Made by a program: the position numbers and the translations under genes
The notes under the pieces: generated by a model
What the model saw: only the letters and a program-made list of their open reading frames with translations
Told to the model about the DNA's origin: nothing
Database searches by the model: none
Source of the DNA: Paralvinella palmiformis
Taxonomy: Eukaryota; Annelida; Polychaeta; Terebellida; Alvinellidae
Assembly (NCBI GenBank): GCA_025642065.1
Contig: JAODUP010000095.1
Span: 550,001-614,000, forward strand
Direction: 5' to 3'
Length of the DNA stretch: 64,000 bases
In this document: positions 1 through 14,179 of the stretch, in pieces
How positions within the stretch are numbered: position 1 is the stretch's first letter
Layout of the letters: every line of letters begins with the position of its first letter

Positions 1-1640
1 CAATTGGTTATTTTGTAACCAAGTGCTGATTTGCTGAAAAATCTTCTTTTGAAGTGTATTAAAATTGCAATTGAACATGTCACCTTATTGTCAAAGCTAT
101 AATATGTGATCAATGGTTAAATAATCAGTTAATGGTCACAATATGTTAGCAAGGCATATTTTATGCACAACAATAATCGTGTCATTATCTTCTATGATCC
201 ACCACATTTATTGAAGAATAATAAACACCACAATCTTAAAAAGTTCGGTTTCAAAGTTGGAGAGAACAATGTGCTGTGGCAACGTATTGTTTCATTTTAC
301 TATAGCGATTCAGTGTTACCTATCAGAATGGCTCCCAAGTTAACACAAAAAGAAAGGTTGGACACGGTGACAATCTTGGTGCCACACAATTCCATATTGC
401 CTTCTAACAGATCATGATCATATTTTGTACATAATTGATTTGTTTAACTGTCAGCAGGATGTCGATACATTTCTATTTAATTCGAAACGTATTGCTCCAG
501 TCTAACACAATGAGCCTCTACACCAACCAGTTACTTCTTCTTCCAAGATACCTGATGCCGACAGATGTCTCATAGTTATTTTTAACTCACAAACTCTGCT
601 TACAGTAGAGGTAGACAATATCTTCATTTATATAGTGGGATACTTTCTCACAAAATTACAAAAATGTTGTGTAGTAAATGTGCTGCAGGTTTAGTTGGTC
701 TTTTAAATAAAGCAAACTCTTCCCATGGGTTTATTGCTGCTAAGCAGTATCAACATTTTCCCACTTGTGATCTTATTGTTGTATCCAGATCAGATTTAAT
801 GGAAGTGTGTACATTGATAGAAGCAGAATTCCTTAATAATATTGAAAAGATCCTCCACATGCGTAAAGTTAGATCTAGACTAGTAACACTTATGCTGTCA
901 AAGCTAAAAGGAAAGTTAGAATGATATTCTTGTAAACATTACAGTTTGTTGTACACTTGTATATTAATATCCGTCTACTTCATGTTTTATGTGTGAATAG
1001 TAGAGAATTCAATAGTTGCAAGGGTAAAAAGAACCATGAACTTTTGAAATTAAGGCATTGTTGATTGATCAGTGTCATTAATTATTATTTCTTCTGTCTT
1101 TATGTACACTTAAATATTGTAATTATTACTTTTAAATTCAAAATACATATTGTGGACTTGGATAATATCAGTAAATAATATAAAGCAGAACATATCATTT
1201 ATTGAATATTTAAGGATTACATTCAGAGCTTTCTAGTTGTGGATCTTGTATAAGATAATGTGTGTTATTTTCATATTATATTCATGTCATGTGATAACAT
1301 TTACACATAATAAAGTGCACTGATTTAACTCACTGCCTTGTTTTATTTCCAGAATATATTTGCTCATTAGCCAATATGTTTTAGCATGGTGATTATGTGA
1401 AAGAAACATAACATGGTGTCTGAAATACACGATCAGTAATAATAATGGCCATATAGACATATATCTATCGCAACACATCATAACGCACCTTGCATCGTTA
1501 AATAAATCATACTTGTTACACTTTTCAACCGCAACAAATGATTGGTAAATCCAACTTTCTAATTCATTTCTTAGTCCCATCCCACTTATTCTCTATACTA
1601 CAGTTGCCACTATTACTTCTTTCCCCATTTATGTAACTTT
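1..1640 (+). pseudogene. P-element/THAP9-like transposase relic, 3' half (left copy)
   Basis: Only the C-terminal part is in the window. The first open piece (163-417) contains DPPHLLKN, the hallmark of the P-element/THAP9 RNase H-like transposase family. A later stretch reads YIVGYFLTKL (about 628-657), then the frame shifts to one with a C-x2-C pair (MLCSKCAAGL, from 664), typical of the family's C-terminus. Stops and a frame change between these pieces show it is dead. Non-coding 3' sequence shared with the right copy extends to about 1640. The same break occurs in the right copy, so the lesion predates the duplication. No terminal inverted repeat was recognised. Confidence 0.7.
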
Positions 1641-2870
<1,230 letters not shown>

Positions 2871-3035
2871 TGACCTAAGACTTATTTCTTTGAACTTTGA
2901 TCTTTGTATGGACACATACATCTCCGAGAGATAATCAGTTCCGAGATATATGAATATTAATAAGCATAGACCCTAAGAAGATGGACAGAGGCCATGGAGA
3001 TGTTATGTTGAGTACTACACATCTCTTATACAATC

Positions 3036-3299
3036 GGATTTGAAAAGATAATCAGGCTGTGTGACGAAGCAAACGTATGTAGAGGGGACGTCATTATGTT
3101 AACGTTTGTTATCTCTTTGAGGGGGTCTTGATATTGATCCAAAGGGCTGGAGATGTCAATAATTTATTAGACGTTAATATCTGATACATCCATTCACTCC
3201 ATAATATACATGTAGTCGGTTGTTGGATTCGATCTGGAGACCTCCTGATTTCCAGCCGATCACTTATTTATTCAGCGACCGACACTTAAACATGATGTA
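3036..3299 (-). mobile_element. tRNA-headed SINE-like repeat, copy 1
   Basis: On the minus strand the right end (about 3285-3214) looks like a tRNA. Complementary GTCGGT and ACCGAC ends bracket an anticodon-arm-like hairpin (CTGG...CCAG region) and a B-box-like AGATCGAATCC. The body continues leftward to about 3036. An almost identical copy lies at 4267-4530, and a more diverged one lies inverted at about 10910-11190. The head structure suggests a Pol III SINE; no poly-A tail or clean target duplication was seen, so the boundaries are those of the repeated block. Confidence 0.55.
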
Positions 3300-3844
3300 G
3301 CTTGTATTATCCACATATAACTGTTCAGATTCGTTAAACATTCGTCTCTTAATAACACAAACAATAAATCTTACAATATACTCATTGTGGATATAATTCA
3401 AGACAACATTACAAAATGTATTCAGTATTATGTTAATTCCAAACTAAATAATGAATAATTATCATGCTGTTATTATATGTACCTAGTCATCTCCTAACAA
3501 AAGACCAACACAATCCCTAATAACAACACTAACAACAAACAAAACGATAAACGAGCATACGGAGTCGATGGAGCATGAACAGGTATAAGCATGTGATCTA
3601 TGAGTGTTACCGTGGATGCTTTTGACGACAAGAGAATCTCTGTAAGGTATACTTCATTCTGAGATACGCACTCACATTGGCATAATGCCAGTTTCCAGAT
3701 CACGCTCTGTAATATTGCAGACACAATCATCATTTAAGATGGCCTGATGATTGATAATATTGATCAGTAGAAAAATACACAATTCTCATATACTCGTCTA
3801 GATGCTTATTTAACTAACGTGCTAGAGCTTCTATCGTCTGTATC
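3300..3844 (+). promoter_or_regulatory. Putative 5' flank of first-exon copy A
   Basis: This lies between the SINE-like block and the ATG of copy A. It is conserved in inverted form before the right-arm copy (10356-10780), but all except about the last 30 bp is missing before copy B. No TATA box was assigned with confidence. The minus-strand open frame at 3494-3733 lies entirely in this flank and has no family resemblance. Confidence 0.35.
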
Positions 3845-4160
3845 ATGCCAACTAAAATGGAAATTCTAACCAGCTATATGTTGATCGTTATTTGGACATC
3901 GAGTTTAAAAGCTGTTAGATTATTTGAGAAATATCACAACATGAAAATAATGACAAATTGGGCAAGACGTTATCCCTCAAAAGGTCCATTTGGTTGTGAG
4001 AAGTTGTGTCTTGAAATGGCAGACTTGTGTGCTGCCGTTAATGTTCTCTACACAAATCATCAATACGTCTGTGATGTTATGGATACATTTCCATACTCTA
4101 ATGGTGAACTAGAGACATTGATGACAGGTAACCGAAACGGCAAGCTGATCATTAAACAAG
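3845..4160 (+). CDS. Secreted PAN-like/EGF protein, first exon copy A
   Basis: The exon encodes 105 residues and ends in phase 1 at a GT donor (CAAG|GTTAGT). Residues 5-23 form a hydrophobic signal peptide (MEILTSYMLIVIWTSSLKA). The mature part has four cysteines at residues 51, 55, 62 and 76 in the spacing C-x3-C-x6-C-x13-C, resembling a PAN/Apple-like module. Phase 1 joins in frame to the EGF exon at 6207. The ATG is the first in frame after an upstream flank that is conserved in the inverted copy. Copy A differs from copy B at only four residues. It may be an alternative first exon or a separate partial gene; RNA data would decide. The PAN assignment is by cysteine pattern only. Confidence 0.55.
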
Positions 4161-4266
4161 GTTAGTGTTAAATTAACTTTACTCGTCAGCTTTGTTGACT
4201 TTATAATACTCAGTGCTCTACTAAATAATAAATGTCTGAGTGTCATGCGATATAAAACAGGTAAGG

Positions 4267-4530
4267 AATTTGAAAAGATAATCAGGCTGTGTGACGAAGC
4301 AAACGCATATAGAGGGGACGTCATTATGTTAACGATTGTTATCTCTTTGAGGGGGTCTTGATATTGATCCAAAGGGCTGGAGATGTCAATAATTTATTAG
4401 ACGTTAATATCTGATACATCCATTCACTCCATAATATACATGTAGTCGGTTGTTGGATTCGATCTGGAGACCTCCTATTTTCCAGCCGATCACTTATTTA
4501 TTCAGCGACCGACACTTAAACATGATGTAG
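4267..4530 (-). mobile_element. tRNA-headed SINE-like repeat, copy 2
   Basis: Nearly identical to 3036-3299 with an offset of 1231 bp, whereas the exons are offset by 717 bp. The second tandem unit therefore lacks about 514 bp that separate SINE and exon in the first. The block starts in what would be the intron of copy A and ends about 31 bp before copy B. Confidence 0.55.
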
Positions 4531-4561
4531 CTAACGTGCTAGAGCTTCTATCGTCTGTATC

Positions 4562-4877
4562 ATGCCAACTAAAATGGAAATTCTAACCAGCTATATGTTG
4601 ATCGTTATTTGGACATCGAGTTTAAAAGCTGTTAGATTATTTGAGAAATATCACAACATGAAATTAATGACAAATTGGGCAAGACGTTATCCCTCAAAAG
4701 GTCCATTTGGTTGTGAGAAGTTGTGTCTTGATATGGCAGACTTGTGTGCTGCCGTTAATGTTCTCTACACAAATCATCAATACGTCTGTCATGTTATGGA
4801 TACATTTCCATTCTCTAATGGTGAACTAGAGACATTGATGACAGGTAACCGAAACGGCAAGCTGATCATTAAACAAG
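4562..4877 (+). CDS. Secreted PAN-like/EGF protein, first exon copy B
   Basis: Same length, ATG, signal peptide, cysteine positions and phase-1 donor as copy A. Amino-acid differences from A are Ile35Leu, Glu57Asp, Asp77His and Tyr84Phe. This copy is nearest to the EGF exon (6207-6346), so A or B joined to it gives a predicted 151-residue secreted protein. Its immediate upstream sequence is a SINE-like block, not the conserved flank seen before copies A and right-arm C, so it may lack a promoter of its own and be used as an internal exon. Few changes among copies indicate recent duplication. Confidence 0.55.
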
Positions 4878-5170
4878 GTTAGTGTTAAATTAACTTTACT
4901 CGTCAGCTTCGTTGACTTTATAATACTCAGTGCTCTACTAAAAAATAAATGTCTGAGTGTCATGCGATATAAAACAGGTAAGGAAATAACTATAACTTAG
5001 AGAATCAAGCATCAAATTTCAACGAAATTAAAAATGACATCCGAATTGCTGTAAATATGCAATTGGTCGATGACATAAATCTTATACCATGTCAAATTTC
5101 GTAGCTGAAGAACTTATTTTTTCATTTATGATACTTTGTAAATTTATTGATTGTTTGTTAGTAAATAGTT

Positions 5171-5173
<3 letters not shown>

Positions 5174-5229
<56 letters not shown>
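5174..5229. repeat. (TA)n microsatellite
   Basis: Uninterrupted TA dinucleotides. The inverted partner at 9711-9744 is shorter, showing length change after duplication. Confidence 0.95.
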
Positions 5230-5230
<1 letters not shown>

Positions 5231-5334
5231 TTGGTAATAAATATAAGTTTGCATCTTATAATGGAAATTTAGTCATGAAGTTTATACCTTTCCACGTGAC
5301 CACTAACATAAACGTGAACCACAAGTAGAGCTCA

Positions 5335-5480
5335 AGTAGTCAAGAAGCTATTGACGTATATACAATAGTTTATGAGTCAAAACGTTATTGGCGTATATAC
5401 AACAGTTTATGAGTCAAGAAGCTATTGGCGTATATATTACAGTTTATGAGTCAAAAAGCTATTGACGGATATATAAAAGC
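5335..5480 (+). repeat. 37-bp tandem repeat, about four units
   Basis: Units start with AGTCAAGAAGCTATTG or AGTCAAAACGTTATTG and end with AGTTTATG; the unit length is 37 bp with scattered substitutions. The same array lies inverted at 9460-9608, marking the inner edge of both arms. Confidence 0.85.
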
Positions 5481-6206
5481 AGTCCTCAATTTATAATATT
5501 TAAAACCACAAAATTGGGTACCCGTTGAACATGTTTATTTCATGTTTCACAAATTATAATTATTCTTCTAAAAAAACACACAATGCTTAGAAGAAAATAT
5601 ATATGCCATAATATTATACAACGTATTTTAAATAATTATGATATTTCAATATTAAAATATGGAAATATTGCTTTAAGCATGAAGAAATTATTGATTCAAT
5701 ATATATTCTCCTAAACATCGTTATTAAAAAGATGGTACAGATGTTCTATCGTTGCTTTTATACGTAATATTCTTTACAAACCTAAAAACGTTTAATATTA
5801 ACAAAGCTTTGGCTCAGAAAAAGAATTAGTAACAAAGGTGTGTCTGTTTGGAACATCGAAAAACAATGGATGATTTGGTCTATTTACCTTTTATTATGTA
5901 TCATACAATAACAAATATATATTATATATACATCAGTCGATGTCGCAGTATTCGATCATAAACAGTGACGTAGAATTCTTTATATAACGGGATGAGTAAA
6001 ATGCATCTTCTTAAACGCCTACCAGAGTCTACGACCTACATCTTAAATACAAGTTTTTATTTGTCAATCATCAGTTTAAGTGAAATAAGTAACAAATACT
6101 TATTGTATTCAAAAGATATAAAAATATGATAAAAGAAAAAGTCTAGAAAATGTTGATATTGTATAAAGGTTATGTATCTGTGCTTATTTGTGTTATCTTT
6201 ATCTAG
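5481..6206. other. Intron between exon B and EGF exon; unannotated
   Basis: AT-rich sequence with no credible coding stretch. It ends in the acceptor TTTATCTAG before the EGF exon. Confidence 0.5.
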
Positions 6207-6346
6207 TCAGTGTGATTCCTCCAACTTGCTCAACGAATCCTTGTCAGAATGGTGGAGTCTGCTTGGACACTGGTCTCAGCTACATGTGCCTCTGTCAACC
6301 TGATTATGTGGGAGTCAACTGTCAGATCATCATATATCATATATGA
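6207..6346 (+). CDS. EGF-like domain exon of the secreted protein
   Basis: Bounded by a CTAG acceptor and a GTAAGT donor (from 6349). Joined after the phase-1 first exon it reads VSVIPPTCSTNPCQNGGVC and continues with the remaining three cysteines, giving the six-cysteine EGF order C-x4-C-x5-C-x8-C-x1-C-x8-C. A stop codon TGA follows eight residues after the last cysteine (6344-6346), so translation ends two bases before the donor and the downstream exon would be untranslated. Only one such exon is present; the right arm has none in the window. EGF modules of this kind are extracellular and often disulphide-bonded binding modules; the target here is unknown. Confidence 0.65.
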
Positions 6347-6536
6347 GAGTAAGTGAATCGTATTACTCAATAATGACATATCAAAATAATAACCATGTTT
6401 TGATTGCACTTATTTGTCTATAGAATCGTTTTATCTGTATGTATTATCTTACTCGTCCAATGTCGCCTTTTCACTATCTCATTCACTCGATGTTTCGGTA
6501 TTCGAGTTGATATTTCATCTGAAAGTTTATTTTCAG

Positions 6537-6713
6537 CTCACTTCCGGCTGTGTACCTGACGATTGTAATGATAAATCCTCTGTTGAAGTTTATTTCTCAC
6601 CAACCAAGCTGACCGCCTGGAGTAAGCTAACTGTTGAAAGGAAATGTATGCAAATACCCGGAAATTTTGGCCTCAGAGAAATTAAATATATCGGACTTAT
6701 TCCTGGTGTCTGA
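6537..6713 (+). other. Possible 3' exon of the EGF gene
   Basis: A TATTTTCAG acceptor precedes an open frame of 58 codons with two early cysteines (SGCVPDDC), ending at TGA 6711-6713. Because the EGF exon already ends in a stop, this would be 3' UTR unless another isoform skips or alters the EGF exon. No family was recognised. Low confidence. Confidence 0.25.
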
Positions 6714-9459
<2,746 letters not shown>

Positions 9460-9708
9460 AACTGTTGCATATACGCCAATAGCTTCTTGTCTCGTAAACT
9501 GTTGTATATACGTCAACAGCTTCTTGACTTATAAACTATTGTATATACGCCAATAACGTTTTGACTCATAAACTATTGTATATACGTCAATAGCTTCTTG
9601 ACTACTTGAGCTCTACTTGTGGTTCACGTTTATGTTAGTGGTCACGTGGAAAGGTATAAACTTCATGACTAAATTTCCATTATAAGATGCAAACTTATAT
9701 TTATTACC

Positions 9709-9747
<39 letters not shown>

Positions 9748-10043
9748 CTATTTACTAACAAACAATCAATAAATTTACAAAGTATCATGAATGAAAACAT
9801 TAATTCTTCAACCACGAAATTTGACATGGTATAAGATTTATGTCATCGACCAATTGCATATTTACAGCAATTCGGATGTCATTTTTAATTTCGTTGAAAT
9901 TTAATGCTTGATTCTCTAAGTTATAGTTATTTCCTTACCTGTTTTATATCGCATGACACTCAGACATTTATTTTTTAGTAGAGCACTGAGTATTATAAAG
10001 TCAACAAAGCTGATGAGTAAAGTTAATTTAACACTAACCTTTT

Positions 10044-10355
10044 TTAAATGATCAGCTTGCCGTTTCGGTTACCTGCCATCAATGTCTCTAGTTCACCATT
10101 AGAGTATGGAAATGTATCCATAACATCACAGACGTATTGATGATTTGTGTAGAGAACATTAACGGCAACACACAAGTCTGCCATATCAAGACACAACTTC
10201 TCACAACCAAATGGACCTTTTGAGGGATAACGTCTTGCCCAATTTGTCATTATTTTCATGTTGTGATATTTCTCAAATAATCTAACAGCTTTTAAACTCG
10301 ATGTCCAAATAACGATCAACATATAGCTGGTTAGAATTTCCATTTTAGTTGGCAT
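10044..10355 (-). pseudogene. Inverted first-exon copy C, frameshifted
   Basis: Same signal peptide and four cysteines as copies A and B, with a few substitutions (for example Ala63Val and Thr94Ala). An extra T near 10046 turns the codons before the donor into ATT TAA, so the reading frame stops just before the conserved GTTAGT donor (about 10038-10033). No EGF exon follows on this strand within the spacer; the only EGF exon (6207) is on the opposite strand. It is most likely a non-functional duplicate. Confidence 0.65.
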
Positions 10356-12857
10356 GATACAGACGATAGAAGCTCTAGCACGTTAGTTAAGTAAGCGTCT
10401 AGACAAAGTACATGAGAATTGTCTATTTTTCTACTGATCAATATTATCAATTATCAGGCCATCTTAAATGATGATTGTGTCTGCAAGATTACAGAGCGTG
10501 ATCTGGAAACTGGCATTATGCCAATGTGAGTGCGTATCTCAGAATGTACTCAAGTATACTTTACAGAGATTCTCTTGTCGTCAAAAGCATCCACGGTAAC
10601 ACTCATAGATCACATGCTCATACATAGTCATGCTCCATCGACTCCATATGCTCGTTTGTCGTTTTGTTTGGTTTTAGTGTAGTTATTAGTGATTACTGAG
10701 TAAATTATGTAATGTTGTCATGAATTATATTCACAATGAGTATATTGTAAGGTTCATTTGTTTGTATTATTAAAAGACCAATGCTATTATTATTATTAGT
10801 AGCAGTAAACCATATTTATTTAGCATCCCTTTCAGAAATAATTCCCGTTCGGAAGTGCTTCAACGAAGCTAACATTTATATGTGGCTCGTACCATCTACA
10901 TCATGTTTTGATGTCGTTGTCCCGATAAATATGTGTTCAGCTGGAAATCAAGAAGGATTCAAATCGAATCCGAAACCCGCGAGGAATGTTACGGAGTGAA
11001 TGGATCTTAGTGTCTAGTAGGTTAGACCAGATATATTAATAGATATTGATTGTTTTCGTATTGATATCTTCAGCCATATGGATCAGTCTAATGCCGCCAT
11101 CTAAGGATAACATAGGTCAACCTAATTCAGTCGTCTCTTCATACATCTGCTTCGGTACATGGACTGATTGTCTTTTCAAATCCGATTGATCGTCTAATAA
11201 GAATGCCTCCATTCACCTGCTAAGGGTCTATGCTTGTTATTATTCAACTGAAATTGTCATAAAAGCTGACACACAATACTTATCCCGGAATTGATTATCT
11301 CTCGAAGTTGAATATGTCCATACATAGATACAAAACCCGTAACGAGATTATATTTTAGATAAATATTATGTTGTTATTTAGCAATAGTTCGCACAGAACC
11401 ACTTGAATTAGCTTCGATTAGTAAGGCATTTATGTAATAGCCATCTACCAAGAAAGATAATACTTTTATATTGGCGTGCATTTAACTTTATTTGTCAGCA
11501 TATATCAACAATAATCTTGCTGCGCGGCAGCTCCGTCTATCTACCGGTTTGTAACAGTCTCAAAGGTATCGAGACAGGTGTCATTAGTGATATGTCGCCA
11601 ATACACTCACCAAGGAACTAATATTTTTTAGATACGTATTTATTACTATGGTTGAGCATGATCCTTGCCAGCCTGGATACACCAACCAGGAAAAGAGTGA
11701 TACTAGCAGCATTAAAAAACCTCAGAAACACAGATAATTGGGATAATGTATACATATGCCCAGACCTCACCCCTAAGGAGAGAGAGAGGAGGGAAGAACT
11801 CTGAGGGAACAGCTGGAAAAAAAAAGAGATGAAGGAGAAGATAACTTAGTAATAAGAGGAAACAAAATTGTGAAATTTACACCATGTACACAAAGACACA
11901 CTGCAGCAGAACAGCTGATGCCTGACCAAACAGAACCCGATGCCTCCACTATATCACTAGTGGAAGAAATGAAGACAAAGTGACTAGAAAACACAAAAAG
12001 TAAAGATGAGCATAAGATCATACAATATATGAAAATACTGTATACAAATGCTGATACACTGACAAGCAAAATTATTGAGTTACATCTAAAAAATGCTACC
12101 ACAAAGGCGAATACGTTGGCATGAACAGGCACCTAAAAACATTGACTGGTCAGAGAAATTACAAGACAGGAATGCGGAGGAGGCATGGTTATATTTTTCC
12201 ACTAAGTTCAGCAATGCAATGAACACTTACATACCAAAATTCAGGCTGAAAACGGACAAAAGAACAATCTCGATGAACAGAGCTGCCATGGCCAAGCAAA
12301 AAAGGCGTCTACATTGACTATGTCAGGACTACCCAAGAGAAAAATTAACTTACCAAAATGACAAGAAACGTATGCCGAGAGTTTGAAAAGGACATAGTCA
12401 AGAACATTAAGACTGATCCTAAAGATTGCTGTCCGTACGCCAATTCAATGTTGAAAAGCAGACGAAAATTAGGTGATCTAGTGGATGGACTCATGATGAC
12501 AATGAAAAGGCAGAATTACTCAACAAGTTCTTTACAAGTGTTTGTGCTCAGGAAGACACCAACAAGATCCCAAAACATGACACAATTCACACAGGAACAC
12601 CACTCACTCAAATAGAAATAACCCCAGAAAAGTTGAAAAGAAACTGTTAAAGCTTAAAGTCACTAAATCTGCAGGGCCAGATGGATTCCACCCAAGAAGT
12701 CTCAAGGAAACAGCATCCTCTGTATGTCTCCCTTAAGCATCATCTACATAAAATCAATGGCCGAGGGAGAAGTACCCTCTACATGGAAAGAGGGCAACAT
12801 CACACCAATTCATAAAAAGGGAACAAAACCACTGTAGAAAATTATAGACCTATAAGC

Positions 12858-13244
12858 TTGACATCCGTTGTTGGAAGAATGATGGAAACCCTAGTAAGAG
12901 ACCAGATTGTGAGCCACATGATGGAAAACAGTTTATTCTGCGACGAACAGCATGGATTTGTACCCGGTCGGTCATGCATGACTCAACTACTGATCAAGAT
13001 TGAGCTATGGACTGAACTGCTGGACACCGGAGCCGCATTAGATGTCATCTGTCTCGACTTCAAGAAGGCGTTCAACTCAGTCCCCCATAAAAGGCTGCTC
13101 TATAAGTTAGATGCACATGGAATAGGTGATCCCATAAAGAAGTGGTTCAAAAGCTTTCTAGTAAATCGAAAACAAAGAGTTACAGTAAATAGAATAATGT
13201 CATCATGGTCGAAAGTACTTAGTGGTATCCCCCCCCCCCGGTAG
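12858..13244 (+). pseudogene. Reverse transcriptase fragment of the 11.65-kb LINE
   Basis: The best-preserved 128-residue piece covers RT motifs from the fingers (TSVVGRMMETLVRDQIVSH) to the FKKAFNSV motif carrying the first catalytic aspartate, and ends at a C homopolymer that shifts frame. The second catalytic box (YADD) is not found downstream. It cannot make an active enzyme. Confidence 0.8.
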
Positions 13245-13439
13245 TGTTTTAGGCCCTATATTGTTCATTATATTCATAAACGGCTTGCCAGATGCAGTGA
13301 TCAGTACCACTAAGATATTAGAGCTATCAGAGGACCTGAGGACCGCGAGAAACTCCAAAATGAGTTAAACCAACTGGTCAAATCCTCTCAGAGGTGGCAG
13401 CTTGGATTCAATGAGTATAAATGCAAAATATTTCACTAT

Positions 13440-13635
13440 GTAGTATTTATGACGCTCACCCATCGTATTATCTGTCAAGTAGGAATGACCTATTATTCGT
13501 TTTGTGACGTTGCAAACGAGACGTCGTTCTAGTATTCTGTTTCTGTTATTGTAAATGGCGGCTCATTTGCGGAATTAAATCTCATTGGAAATAATCTCTT
13601 GTTTAGTTTTATGGATGCGAACATCACAACTTAGG
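13440..13635. other. Foreign or rearranged segment inside the LINE
   Basis: Between the RT part (ending around NEYKCKIFHY) and the C-terminal part (starting LRQLKPKAHTAMVRPHI) about 190 bp show no LINE-like frame. This may be a small insertion or the scar of a deletion; no terminal repeats were recognised. Confidence 0.35.
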
Positions 13636-14179
13636 CAACTCAAACCAAAAGCACACACAGCTATGGTTAGACCGCACATTGAGCATGGAAATATGATCTG
13701 GCATCCGATGTGCAAAGGAGACAAATTAGAGGTTGAAAACAATACAAAGAAAGGCAACTAAACTGATCCCAAGCATTAGCCATCTCCCATATGAAGACCA
13801 GCTTAAATTCCTAAAGCTGCCATCTTTGGACTTTAGAAGGCGACGAGGGGATATGATCCATGTATTTAAGATTATGAATGTTATGGACAGGCTAGATCCC
13901 CATAACTTCTTTACCTTCCCACCTAACAACAACACCAGAGGCCACAGTAAAAAAAGTGTTCATGGGACGATGCAGGCTTGATTTGAGGAGAAGCGTCTTT
14001 AGCCAAAGAACAATTCATGACTGGAATTACCTGCTTGAACATGTAATATCTTGTGCTAGTCTGAACAGTTTTAAGTCAAATTTGAAAACATTTGAAAAAG
14101 GGAGCGCTATAGATTGCCATGATAAAATGAGATATATGTACTCCAGAAATACCGGAAGAAGGACCGGAATACCATAACG

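Noticed and set aside
3214..3285. Functional tRNA gene
   Set aside because: tRNA-like ends and B box are present, but the A box and D arm are poor and the same head recurs attached to a repeated body, so it is a SINE head.
3494..3733. Minus-strand 79-codon frame upstream of first exon A
   Set aside because: No family resemblance. It lies in conserved flank and is not kept open in the inverted copy.
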